A stretch of 64,000 nucleotides of DNA, taken from contig NZ_JAUSSH010000020.1 of the NCBI RefSeq assembly GCF_030812255.1, forward strand, positions 19,008-83,007, written 5' to 3'. The first letter of the stretch is position 1; every line of letters begins with the position of its first letter. The position numbers were made by a program, and so were the translations under genes. Source of the DNA: Paeniglutamicibacter psychrophenolicus. Lineage in GTDB: Bacteria; Actinomycetota; Actinomycetes; Actinomycetales; Micrococcaceae. The notes below the pieces were generated by a model. It made no database searches, was not told the origin of the DNA, and saw only the letters and a list, made by a program, of their open reading frames with translations. Shown one piece after another: positions 27,407 to 35,594 of this stretch.

Positions 27407-28309
27407 TCAGCCAAACACCGGGGAATCGGCGGGCACCAGGACCTTGACGGCTGCCGGTGCGATGGAGATCGTGGCCGGCAGCGGGCCGACGTTTTCCCCG
27501 TCGGCATAGATGTTCAGCGGCTTGCTGGCGTTGATGGTGATCTCCCGGCCGCGGCTGAAGGTGATGTTCCGCTGGCGCAGGTGCGTGCCGCGGTAGGAAC
27601 GCAGGAAGGTCAGGGCCACGCCCAGGATCGTGGCCTGTCCCAGGGACACCACGTCCAGCAGGCCGTCGTCGGCCCTGGCCTGCGGGCAGATGTGCAGTCC
27701 CCCGCCGTATTGGCCGACGTTTCCCACGGCGACAAACCAGCCCGGAACGATGCTTCGCACCCCGTCCACGTTCAGCGTGAACGTGACGTTGCGCCATTGG
27801 AGGAAGGCCTTCAGCCCGCCGTAGAGGTAGACGAAGGGTCCGAGGTTGATCCGGGCGCCGTTGCCGTATTCGTTGGCCAGCCCGTCGAAGCCGACATTCG
27901 CGACCCCGAGGTAGGCGCGGCCGTTGACCAGCCCCAGGTCCAGCTCCCGCACCAGCAGCCGCGGAAGCTCCCTCACGGTCTTGGCCGGGTCCAGGTCCAG
28001 CCCGAGGCGGCGGATCGTGTCGTTGCCCCGGCCCCCGGCCAGCGGGAGCAGGATGGCACCGGATTCCCTGGCCCCGGCCGCCGCGGCGCCCAGGAACCCG
28101 TCCCCGCCCAGCACCGCCACCAGCGAACCGGCAGCGGCCGCGCGCGCCCGGTCGGTGGCCTCCTTCAGGCTTTCGGTGATGTGCACGAAGGGGGTGAATC
28201 CGGCCGCGTGCAGGGCTGCGGCCGTTTGTTCAAGGTGTTTCAGGCCGCGGCCGCGTCCCGAGGCCGGATTGACCAGCAGCAGGGCCGGTCCGAACGAGGG
28301 TGCCTTCAT
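27407..28309 (-). CDS. Diacylglycerol/lipid kinase (DagK/YegS/BmrU family)
   Basis: 300 residues. The catalytic domain starts ALLLVNPASGRGRGLK, with VAVLGGDGFLGAAAAG (GGDGT loop as GGDGF) and LPLAGGRGNDTIRRLG for nucleotide binding. GVANVGFDGLANEYG follows in the second domain, and the C-terminal beta sandwich ends with PLNIYADGENVGPLPATISI. It phosphorylates diacylglycerol or a related lipid at the membrane. It overlaps glpD by ATGA, placing it third in a TetR-glpD-kinase operon opposite the alkyl-DHAP-synthase-like gene. A truncated paralogue sits at 19822-19991. Confidence 0.9.
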   Translation of the reverse strand: MKAPSFGPALLLVNPASGRGRGLKHLEQTAAALHAAGFTPFVHITESLKEATDRARAAAAGSLVAVLGGDGFLGAAAAGARESGAILLPLAGGRGNDTIRRLGLDLDPAKTVRELPRLLVRELDLGLVNGRAYLGVANVGFDGLANEYGNGARINLGPFVYLYGGLKAFLQWRNVTFTLNVDGVRSIVPGWFVAVGNVGQYGGGLHICPQARADDGLLDVVSLGQATILGVALTFLRSYRGTHLRQRNITFSRGREITINASKPLNIYADGENVGPLPATISIAPAAVKVLVPADSPVFG

Positions 28310-29880
28310 GCGCCCGGTCCTTCCGCGGGCGGGCTGTCGGCGGCCAGTGCCAGGACCTGGGCGGCGCGGCCGGCGGCCCGGGCCGCGTCCGCGGGCACCA
28401 GGGAGAGCCGGGTGCGGCGCTCCAGCAGGTCCTCGATGCCCGTGGCCCCCTCGGCGCGGATGGCGAAGAACAGTTCCGCGCCGGTGATCCCGGTGCCCTC
28501 GAAGAGCGGTTCGGCCAGCAGCGGGTGTTCCCCGGCGAGGGCGTGGACCACGGGTGCCTCCGTGCCGTACTTGGCCACCAGCCGTGCCGGGGCCCGGAGC
28601 GCGGCCAGGGCGTCGCGGTCTGCGGCGCCGACCAACGGAAGCCGCCTGGTCCGGCTCGGGGTGGAAACGCCGAGCCGTGCCGCGGCGGCGTCCACCGCGT
28701 CCTGCGCCATGGCCCGGTAGGTGGTCAGTTTTCCTCCCACCACGGTGATCGGTTCCCCGGGAACATCCTTCACCAAGTGCCGGCGGGAGATGTCCGCGGT
28801 GCCGTCGGGCCCGTTGGCCCTCGCGGAGCGCACCAGCGGACGCAGGCCGGCAAAGGTACCGATCACGTCCGTGCGGGCCAGCGGGGGATCGAGCACCCGG
28901 TTCACGACACCGAGCAGGAAGTCGATGTCGTGCTGAGGCACGGCGGGGCGGTGGCCGTCGGCGTCGCGGTCCTCCTGGTCGGTCAGCCCGATGTACACCG
29001 TGCCCTCGGGCTGGGGCAGCACAAAAACGTACCGGCCGAAGTGCCCGGGGACCGCCACGGTGTGGGCGGCATGCGGGTTGCCCAGGCGTGCGGCGCGCAC
29101 CACCAGGTGGGTGCCGCGGCTCGGGACCAGCTCCAGGTTGGCATCGAAATCGGCGGCCCAGACGCCGGCGGCGTTGACGACGCTCCGCGCCCGGATCCCC
29201 AGGGTTTCGCCGGTGCGGGTGTCGATGGCCTCCACTGAGCTGGCGGTGACCGCGGTGGCCTTGGCATCGCGCAGCACGTGCGCGCCGAGCCCTGCGGCGG
29301 TGCGCACCACGGCCAGCACCAGCCGCGCATCGTCGATGACCTGCCCGTCCCAGTAGAGCAGCCCGCGGCGCAGCCCCGGCGTGTCCAGTGCCGGCGCCAT
29401 GGCCGCAACGGCCTGCCTTGAGAGCAGCTGGGGGCGCGGCAGGATGGAGGATCCCAGGCCCGAGGCGCGGCGCAGCGCATCGTAGAGCAGCACGCCGGCC
29501 CCCGCCGCGGCGGTCTGGGTGCGTGGGGCACCGGTGGTGTCGGGGATGATGAAGCCCAGCGGGCGGACCAGGTGCGGGGCGATGTCCTGCATCAGCCGGC
29601 GCCGTTCCACCGCCGATTCCCAGGCGACGGGGAAGTCTCCGCGGGCCAGGTAGCGCAGCCCGCCGTGGATGAGCTTGGAGCTGTAGCCGCTGGTGCCGGA
29701 GCCGAAGTCGTGGGATTCGAGCAATGCCACGCTCAATCCTCGGCTTACCGCATCCAGGGCCACGCCGGCCCCGGTGATCCCGCCGCCGATGACCGCCACG
29801 TCCACTTCCCGCCCGGCCAGGTGTTCGAGCGATCGGGCCCGGGTGGCGTCGTTGATCCAGGTCGGCCGGCGGGCACTCAT
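28306..29880 (-). CDS. glpD: FAD-dependent glycerol-3-phosphate dehydrogenase
   Basis: 524 residues. The FAD site VAVIGGGITGAGVALDAVSR is followed by the GlpD signature SGTSGYSSKLIHGGLRYLAR, then NAAGVWAADFDANL, FVLPQPEGTVYIGLTDQED and AGLRPLVRS with VVGGKLTTYRAMAQDAV. The C-terminal helical cap is present. It oxidises sn-glycerol-3-phosphate to DHAP with electrons to quinone. In this operon it could supply DHAP, the backbone used by alkyl-DHAP synthase, rather than serve glycerol catabolism, since no glpK or glpF is nearby. Coupled by ATGA on both sides. Confidence 0.93.
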   Translation of the reverse strand: MSARRPTWINDATRARSLEHLAGREVDVAVIGGGITGAGVALDAVSRGLSVALLESHDFGSGTSGYSSKLIHGGLRYLARGDFPVAWESAVERRRLMQDIAPHLVRPLGFIIPDTTGAPRTQTAAAGAGVLLYDALRRASGLGSSILPRPQLLSRQAVAAMAPALDTPGLRRGLLYWDGQVIDDARLVLAVVRTAAGLGAHVLRDAKATAVTASSVEAIDTRTGETLGIRARSVVNAAGVWAADFDANLELVPSRGTHLVVRAARLGNPHAAHTVAVPGHFGRYVFVLPQPEGTVYIGLTDQEDRDADGHRPAVPQHDIDFLLGVVNRVLDPPLARTDVIGTFAGLRPLVRSARANGPDGTADISRRHLVKDVPGEPITVVGGKLTTYRAMAQDAVDAAAARLGVSTPSRTRRLPLVGAADRDALAALRAPARLVAKYGTEAPVVHALAGEHPLLAEPLFEGTGITGAELFFAIRAEGATGIEDLLERRTRLSLVPADAARAAGRAAQVLALAADSPPAEGPGA

Positions 29881-30485
29881 GATCCTGCCCCGGGGGCGCC
29901 TTCCCCGCCGGGGGTGAGGTGGCGCACGAGCATCTTCTCGAGCTCCGCGAGCGCTGCTTCGAAGGTGCCGCTCTTGCGCAGCAGCCGCGCCGAGAGCGCC
30001 ACGCCCTGCAGGGCGAGCAGCAGCGTGGTGGCGGTGGCCTCGCCCGCCTCGATGCTGCGATCCTCCAGCCCCGCGGCGATCAGCGATTCGAGCTGGGCCA
30101 GGATCAGCTGCTGGCTGGCACCGAACCTGTCGGTGACGTAGGGGATGAGGAACTCGGGGTCGCGCTCGGCAATCGATTCCAGGAGCTCCGAGGTGGCAAA
30201 GACCCGCACGGCCTGGATACTGAAGTGCACCAGCTGTTCGCGCCCGGTGCCGGCGGGGGAGGCGGCGCGGACATCGGCGGCGGCGGTGCGGAATTCGCGG
30301 GTCAGGGTGGCGAGCACGGCGTTTTCCACCGAGCCCATCCGGCGGTAGAACGTCATGCGGGAGACCCCCGCCCGTTCGGCAATGTCGTTCGCGGTGGTGC
30401 GTCGCACCCCGTGGCGGACCACCGAGGCGCGCGTGGCCAGCAGGAGGCCCTCGTCGCCGGGGCTGCTGGTACGTTGTGACGTCAT
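29877..30485 (-). CDS. TetR family regulator of the lipid-type cluster
   Basis: 202 residues with HTH ATRASVVRHGVRRTTANDIA, then ERAGVSRMTFYRRMGSVENA. The C-terminal effector domain is all helical and ends GGEGAPGAGS. It is first in the operon with glpD and the kinase (ATGA overlap). Its ATG lies 17 bases from the divergent FAD-oxidase start, and a palindrome covers its own start codon, so it should control both directions at once. Confidence 0.9.
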   Translation of the reverse strand: MTSQRTSSPGDEGLLLATRASVVRHGVRRTTANDIAERAGVSRMTFYRRMGSVENAVLATLTREFRTAAADVRAASPAGTGREQLVHFSIQAVRVFATSELLESIAERDPEFLIPYVTDRFGASQQLILAQLESLIAAGLEDRSIEAGEATATTLLLALQGVALSARLLRKSGTFEAALAELEKMLVRHLTPGGEGAPGAGS

Positions 30486-30493
30486 GTGTCACA
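30475..30493. promoter_or_regulatory. Palindrome spanning the TetR start codon
   Basis: TGTGAC (30475-30480) and GTCACA (30488-30493) are exact inverted repeats around a seven-base spacer that contains the TetR start codon (30483-30485). On the minus strand TACAGT (30498-30493) lies seven bases before the ATG, as expected for a leaderless -10. The whole divergent gap is 17 bases, so promoter and operator elements must overlap coding sequence. Confidence 0.6.
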
Positions 30494-30502
30494 CTGTATC
30501 GC

Positions 30503-32194
30503 ATGGTGACCCAGAGCACAGTGACGATTCCCCGCTCGGTTTGGTACGGCTGGGGAGACCCGGCCCGGGCCAAGCCGCTGTCCGCGGGCGGCCTCGAATA
30601 CCTGCGCGCCACCCTCGGGCTTCAGCACGTGAAGGCCACGCATCCGCCAGTCGACTTCGAGGACATCGCACTGGCCCCTTCCGCCCTGGGCGAGGAGGTG
30701 CTGGGGGAACTGCGCGGGATCTGCGGGGCCCAACACGTCTCGAGTGAACGCACCGAACGCATCCTCCACGCCGGCGGCAAGAGCACCCCCGACCTGCTGC
30801 GCATCCGCGGCGGCGACGCGCTGCAGGCACCCGATGCGGTGCTCTTCCCCGGCAGCGCCGAGGAGGTGCGCCGGGTCCTGGAGTTGTGCGTTCGTCGGCG
30901 CCTGGCCGTGGTCGCCTTCGGCGGGGGAACCTCGGTCGTCGGGGGAGTCGAACCGCTGCGCGGCCCCTTCTCCGGGGTCGTCACGCTCGACATGCGGCGC
31001 ATGGACAGGCTGCTGCACCTCGATGCGCTCTCGCGCACCGCCACCTTCGAGGCAGGGATCCGCGGCCCCGCCATCGAGTCGGCCCTGGAACCACTGGGAT
31101 TCACCCTCGGGCACTTCCCGCAAAGCCACCAGGAGGCAAGCCTCGGCGGCTACGTCGCCACGCGCTCGGCCGGCCAGGCCTCCACCGGCTACGGCCGCTC
31201 AGACGACCTGGTCAAGGCCGTCCACCTGGAAACCCCCGCCGGGCCCCTGGACGTCGGATCCCCGGCACCCGGGACCGCCGCCGGCCCGAAGCTCCTGGAT
31301 GCCGTCGTGGGATCCGAGGGCACCCTCGGGGTCATCACCTCCGCCACGATGCTGGTCCAGCCGCTGCCCGAAGCCAGGAGCCACGGCGCCTGGTCCTTCG
31401 AATCCTTCGCCGCCGGGGCCGCCGCCCTGCGCCGGCTGCGCCACGAGGGCGTCCGCGGGGACATGCCCCATGTCTGCAGGCTCAGCGACACCGACCAGAC
31501 GGCCGCCACCTTCAAGCTCGGCGGCCCCAAGACCGCCGCCATGGCCAGGTACCTGGCGCTGCGCGGCCAGCACACGCCCGCGCTCGCCCTGTTCGTCTGG
31601 GAAGGATCGAAACGTGAAACCGCCGCCCGCAAGCGGCGCAGCGCACGGATCCTGCGCGCCGCCGGAGGTATCCGTGTCGGACCCCTGCCGGCACGGGCCT
31701 GGGAGCGCGGGCGCTTTTCCGGCCCCTACCTGCGCGACGAACTGCTGACCCGCGGCGTGCTGGTCGAGACCCTGGAAACCGCCGCGACCTGGACCAGGCT
31801 CGAAGCCACCTACGCCGCGGTGCGCGGCGCCATCCTCGACGCCCTGGGCGAAGGCGGGGGAACCGGCTACGTGCAGGCCCACATCTCCCACGTCTACCCG
31901 GACGGCGCCTCGCTCTACTTCACGTTCCTGGCCGGGCTGGAGCAGGACGGGCCGGCGCAAAACGCCCGCGTCAAGAAGGCCGCCTCCGAGGCCATCGTCG
32001 CTGCCGGGGCCACCATCACCCACCACCACGCGGTGGGCACCGACCACGCACCCTACATGGAAGCGGAAATCGGTGCCCTGGGCATCGCGGTGTTGGCCGG
32101 CATCAAGGAAACCCTGGATCCGAGCGGCATCATGAACCCCGGAAAACTCATCCCCGCAGCCAAAGGCGCAGCACCAACCAAGGAGAAGCCATGA
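30503..32194 (+). CDS. Alkyl-dihydroxyacetonephosphate-synthase-like FAD-binding oxidase
   Basis: 563 residues, starting MVTQSTVTIPRSVWYGWGDP, where WxGWGDP is the N-terminal AGPS signature. The FAD-binding (PCMH-type) domain shows VAFGGGTSVVGGVEPLRG and FPQSHQEASLGGYVATRSAG with YGRSDDLVKAV. The C-terminal catalytic domain has GYVQAHISHVYPDGASLYFT and THHHAVGTDHAPYM, matching the His-rich HHHGVG active-site loop of alkyl-DHAP synthase, and ends LDPSGIMNPGKL. AGPS replaces the acyl chain of acyl-DHAP with a fatty alcohol to make an ether bond. A D-lactate-dehydrogenase-like role is the alternative, but the signature loops favour AGPS. Coupled by ATGA to the next SDR. Confidence 0.85.
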   Translation: MVTQSTVTIPRSVWYGWGDPARAKPLSAGGLEYLRATLGLQHVKATHPPVDFEDIALAPSALGEEVLGELRGICGAQHVSSERTERILHAGGKSTPDLLRIRGGDALQAPDAVLFPGSAEEVRRVLELCVRRRLAVVAFGGGTSVVGGVEPLRGPFSGVVTLDMRRMDRLLHLDALSRTATFEAGIRGPAIESALEPLGFTLGHFPQSHQEASLGGYVATRSAGQASTGYGRSDDLVKAVHLETPAGPLDVGSPAPGTAAGPKLLDAVVGSEGTLGVITSATMLVQPLPEARSHGAWSFESFAAGAAALRRLRHEGVRGDMPHVCRLSDTDQTAATFKLGGPKTAAMARYLALRGQHTPALALFVWEGSKRETAARKRRSARILRAAGGIRVGPLPARAWERGRFSGPYLRDELLTRGVLVETLETAATWTRLEATYAAVRGAILDALGEGGGTGYVQAHISHVYPDGASLYFTFLAGLEQDGPAQNARVKKAASEAIVAAGATITHHHAVGTDHAPYMEAEIGALGIAVLAGIKETLDPSGIMNPGKLIPAAKGAAPTKEKP

Positions 32195-33024
32195 GCCCCG
32201 TCATCGACACACTGGCCGGATCGACCGTGCTCATCACCGGGGCGGCCATGGGCATGGGCAAGATGTATGCCCAACTTGCCGTGCGCGACCGGGCCAGCCA
32301 CGTGATCCTCTGGGACATCAACGCGGCGGAGCTCGAACGCACCGCCGTCGAGCTGCGCACAGGTGGCAGCCGGATCCACACGATGGTGGTGGACGTGTCC
32401 AGGCTTGAGTCCATCGAGGAAGCCGCCGAGGCGGTGCGCGCCGGGGTCGGGGCACCGGACATCCTCATCAACAATGCCGGCATCGTGCGCGGCAAGTACT
32501 TCTGGGAGCACGACCAGCGCTCCGACATCGCCGCGACCATGAACATCAACACCCTGGCGCTGATGCACATCACCCGCGAATTCCTGCCCTCCATGATTTC
32601 CGGCGGGCGCACCAGCCGGATCGTGAACGTCGCCTCGGCGGCCGGGCTGCTGGCCAACCCCAGGATGAGCGTCTACTCCTCCTCCAAGTGGGCAGTGATC
32701 GGTTGGTCCGATTCATTGCGCCTGGAACTGGCGCAGGCCGGGCATGCGCACATCAAGGTCACCACCTTCTGCCCCTCCTACATCAAGACCGGCATGTTCG
32801 CCGGCGCCCGCGGGCCGCTGCTGACCCCGCTGCTGGAACCGGGGCCGGTGACCGAGCGGGTCTGGCGGGCCATGAAGGACGGCCAGCCGATGCTGATGAT
32901 GCCCTGGACCGTGAAACTGAGCACCGCGCTGCGCGGGGTGCTGCCGCTTGCGGCCTGGGACGTCGTCGCCGGGCGCGTGTTCGGGGTCTACAAGTCCATG
33001 GAGCACTTCACCGGGCGCAAATAG
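32191..33024 (+). CDS. SDR with C-terminal membrane tail, retinol-dehydrogenase/HSD17B11-like
   Basis: 277 residues. VLITGAAMGMGKMYAQLAV (TGxxxGxG), DILINNAGIVRGKYFWEHD, VNVASAAGLLANPRMSVYSS and the Y-S-S-S-K pair identify a classical SDR. The TMNINTLALMHITREFLPSM and PSYIKTGMF segments resemble the RDH10/HSD17B11 group of lipid-acting SDRs. The C-terminal 70 residues contain LLTPLLEPGPVTERVW and LSTALRGVLPLAAWDVVAG, likely membrane-associated. It overlaps the AGPS-like gene by four bases, so a role in reducing alkyl- or acyl-DHAP, or another lipid ketone, is a reasonable inference. Confidence 0.88.
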   Translation: MSPVIDTLAGSTVLITGAAMGMGKMYAQLAVRDRASHVILWDINAAELERTAVELRTGGSRIHTMVVDVSRLESIEEAAEAVRAGVGAPDILINNAGIVRGKYFWEHDQRSDIAATMNINTLALMHITREFLPSMISGGRTSRIVNVASAAGLLANPRMSVYSSSKWAVIGWSDSLRLELAQAGHAHIKVTTFCPSYIKTGMFAGARGPLLTPLLEPGPVTERVWRAMKDGQPMLMMPWTVKLSTALRGVLPLAAWDVVAGRVFGVYKSMEHFTGRK

Positions 33025-33186
33025 GGCCTCGGGGCCCAAAGCCGTCGGCATGGCACTAGCCACCGGCCGCGGCTCGGCTGTAGCGTCGAGAATGAACGGA
33101 TTCCATGCACGGACAATCCATTTTGCCCGCATGGTACCCGTACGGGCGCGTGTCCCCGCGTCCGGTCGTTCGAGAAAGGATCCGCC

Positions 33187-34257
33187 GTGAAGGCTGCACG
33201 CTTCTACGCACAAAAAGACATCCGCATCGAAGAGATCCCCGAGCCCGAGCTGCGCCCCGGGGCGGTGGCCATCGACGTCGCCTGGTGCGGCATCTGCGGC
33301 ACCGACCTCCACGAATACCTCGAGGGCCCGATCTTCATCCCGTCCCCGGGCCACCCGCACCCGTTGACCCACGAGGAAGCCCCGGTGACCCTGGGGCACG
33401 AATTCTCCGGCACCATCACGGCGGTGGGCGAGGGCGTCATGGACCTGGCCGTTGGCCAAAACGTCGTGGTCGAGCCGTACTTCACCTGCGGGCAGTGCGC
33501 CTCCTGCCAGGCGGGGAACTACCACCTCTGCCTCAAGATGGGCTTCATCGGGCTGGCCGGCGGCGGCGGGGGACTGGGCGAGAAGATCGTTGTCGACGCG
33601 CGCTGGGTCCACCCCATCGGGGACATCCCGCTGGACGAGGCGGCGCTGATCGAGCCCCTGTCGGTGGGGCACCACGCGGTGGTGCGCAGCGGTGTGCACC
33701 AGGGCCAGATCGCGCTCGTGGGCGGCGCCGGGCCCATCGGCCTGCTCACCGCAGCGGTGCTCAAGGGCATGGGAGTAACGGTGATCGTCAGCGAGCTCTC
33801 GGCCGCGCGCAAGGACAAGGCGCGCGACAGCGGGGTCGCCGACCACGTGCTGGATCCCAGCACCGAGGACGTCAAGGCCCGCGTCCTGGAAATCACCAAC
33901 GGCCTCGGGGCCGACGTGGCCTTCGAATGCGCCGGGGTCAACGCGGTGCTCGACACGCTGCTCGATGCGCTCAAGCCCACCGGCGTGCTGGTCAACGTCT
34001 CCATCTGGGGCCATCCGGCAACGGTGGACATGCAGAAGATCGTGCTCAAGGAAATCGACGTGCGCGGCACCATCGCCTATGTGCGCGACCACGCCGAGGT
34101 CATCGAGCTGGTCGGCAGCGGCAAGATCGACCTCAAGCCGTTCATCACCGGGAAGATCGCCCTGGAGAACCTGATCGATGAGGGCTTCGACACGCTGATC
34201 AACCACAACGAGACGGCCGTGAAGATCCTCGTCTCGCCGAGCGGCAAGGGCCTTTAG
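33187..34257 (+). CDS. Zinc alcohol dehydrogenase, 2,3-butanediol dehydrogenase type
   Basis: 356 residues from GTG with AAAGGA upstream. Catalytic zinc ligands lie in VAWCGICGTDLHEYLEGPIF and TLGHEFSGTITAVGEG (GHE). The structural zinc site keeps Cys in FTCGQCASCQAGNYHLC. The cofactor fold is at ALVGGAGPIGLLTAAVLKGM. The insert FIPSPGHPHPLTHEEAPVTL is characteristic of (R,R)-butanediol/acetoin dehydrogenases. It interconverts acetoin and 2,3-butanediol (or diacetyl) with NAD. It stands alone, 160 bases after the SDR and followed by a terminator. Confidence 0.88.
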   Translation: MKAARFYAQKDIRIEEIPEPELRPGAVAIDVAWCGICGTDLHEYLEGPIFIPSPGHPHPLTHEEAPVTLGHEFSGTITAVGEGVMDLAVGQNVVVEPYFTCGQCASCQAGNYHLCLKMGFIGLAGGGGGLGEKIVVDARWVHPIGDIPLDEAALIEPLSVGHHAVVRSGVHQGQIALVGGAGPIGLLTAAVLKGMGVTVIVSELSAARKDKARDSGVADHVLDPSTEDVKARVLEITNGLGADVAFECAGVNAVLDTLLDALKPTGVLVNVSIWGHPATVDMQKIVLKEIDVRGTIAYVRDHAEVIELVGSGKIDLKPFITGKIALENLIDEGFDTLINHNETAVKILVSPSGKGL

Positions 34258-34275
34258 GAATTGTCCTAGCGGCCG

Positions 34276-34295
34276 GGGCCCACCTGTGTGGGCCC
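34276..34295 (+). terminator. Hairpin after the butanediol dehydrogenase
   Basis: GGGCCCAC (34276-34283) pairs exactly with GTGGGCCC (34288-34295) around CTGT. It begins 19 bases after the stop codon. No T tract follows. Confidence 0.65.
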
Positions 34296-34387
34296 GCGTT
34301 GCCGCCCGTGCCGTTGGGTGCGGCCGGCCGGCGTTGATTCCCTCGACCGGGTTCGCACCCATGCGCGCGAAGGACCGATAGACGGGG

Positions 34388-34798
34388 TTACCGGGGAAGC
34401 AATGCGGAGACCGGGGCCAGTGGAACGATTCCGGCGGCGATTGCCATGAGTTCCGGATCGAGGGCGACAAGCACATCTGCCTGCAGCTTGGCCACGGACA
34501 GGTATTGCGCGAGCATGGTCGACTCCCAGTCGTGCTCGCGGGCAAGATCCCACGCAACGCGCCGTGACACCCGGTCCCCGAGCGCACGGATCTTCAGTGC
34601 GGTGATGAATTCATGGATCTCCAGTGCCCGGGACTCGGTGATCTCGCCCTTGCGCACCTTGCGCAGGAGCAGCTCCATGGCCGCTGGACGGATCGCATTC
34701 GGCGCAACCAATTGGTCCGTCGGGTCCAGTTCGTAACCGATCTCGGCCAGATGCAAAAGGGTCTGTGGGTCGATCGCAAAGCGCGTCATGGCGCCCAT
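34388..34798 (-). CDS. PIN-domain-like protein (VapC-like), no adjacent antitoxin
   Basis: 136 residues starting MGAMTRFAIDPQTLLHLAEI, where Asp10 fits the first PIN acidic residue. NAIRPAAMELLLRKVRKGEI supplies a Glu. HDWESTMLAQYLSVAKLQAD and VLVALDPELMAIAAGIVPLA match the C-terminal PIN half, with Glu in place of the usual Asp before the helix. PIN proteins are Mg-dependent RNases and toxins of VapBC pairs. No vapB-like antitoxin is adjacent on either side, so this is an orphan or a non-toxin PIN-like protein. ATG at 34789 is an alternative start. Confidence 0.65.
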   Translation of the reverse strand: MGAMTRFAIDPQTLLHLAEIGYELDPTDQLVAPNAIRPAAMELLLRKVRKGEITESRALEIHEFITALKIRALGDRVSRRVAWDLAREHDWESTMLAQYLSVAKLQADVLVALDPELMAIAAGIVPLAPVSALLPR

Positions 34799-34894
34799 GC
34801 TACTCGCTTGCCCCGGAAGGACGGCAGGCCAAAATGGACGCCCCGTGGCACTCCGGCTTCCGCGAGCGGGCCCAAGGAGGGGTGTCCGGAACGG

Positions 34895-35362
34895 CTACGC
34901 CAAGCCCGGGTCTTGGGTTGCCTCTTCTGGGAGATCCGGAACTTGCTCCGTGTCTTTTCCGGCGGGCGGGGAGTCGAACAGCACCATCATGGTCGTGAGG
35001 ACCCCGGCACCGATGGCCATGACCGGACGCGGGTTCCGGATGCCGCGGCGGAGCAGTGCTTGGTGAATTCTTGCATCGATCACAAAGCCGAACTTGGTGC
35101 CCGCTGCGCTCAACGTCCCCAGCCCCAGCGCGACGGCTGTGCGAAGGGCGGCGCGATCCCTGGTTTCCGCGTTTGCCTGGAGACCGAACCATCCCAGGGT
35201 GGCGGTAGCGATTCCCGTCCCCGCGTAGAGGGTTCCCCGGGTCGCCGGCTTCAGCTTGGCCGGGTCAATGAGCGTCAAGGCGCCGCTGGCCACACCGGTG
35301 ACCAGTGACGTCACAAGTCGCGAACGGATTGTTGAAGTGTCCGAATAAGAGGAACGGTTCAT
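34895..35362 (-). CDS. Small membrane protein of unknown function
   Basis: 155 residues, GGTGGA before the ATG. Four hydrophobic stretches can be seen (LVTSLVTGVASGALTLI; LYAGTGIATATLGWFGL; LRTAVALGLGTLSAAGTKFG; RPVMAIGAGVLTTMMVLF), separated by short basic loops. The C-terminus is acidic and proline-rich (DSPPAGKDTEQVPDLPEEAT). No motif or family was recognised. Confidence 0.7.
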   Translation of the reverse strand: MNRSSYSDTSTIRSRLVTSLVTGVASGALTLIDPAKLKPATRGTLYAGTGIATATLGWFGLQANAETRDRAALRTAVALGLGTLSAAGTKFGFVIDARIHQALLRRGIRNPRPVMAIGAGVLTTMMVLFDSPPAGKDTEQVPDLPEEATQDPGLA

Positions 35363-35543
35363 GGATCCACCCTAACTGCGTGCCCGCGCGGCATGGCGTG
35401 CACACGCCCGGGCCGCTGGATCCCTGTCTTGCAGACGGAACAATCGCCGGCCCGGAAAATGCCGATGGCCGTTGGCGAGCAAGCGGGCCATCGATGCATC
35501 GGAGATGGAGTCTCCTGGAATGTTTCTGGGTGCGTGCCGAGAC

Positions 35544-35549
35544 TATACT
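35544..35549 (+). promoter_or_regulatory. Likely -10 element of the nuclease lipoprotein gene
   Basis: TATACT matches the TATAAT consensus at five of six positions and lies 45 bases before the TTG start. No good -35 is visible at the expected distance. Confidence 0.45.
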
Positions 35550-35594
35550 GAACGTTTGACCACTTGCATTTTCGAGATTCATCAGGGGGATTCA

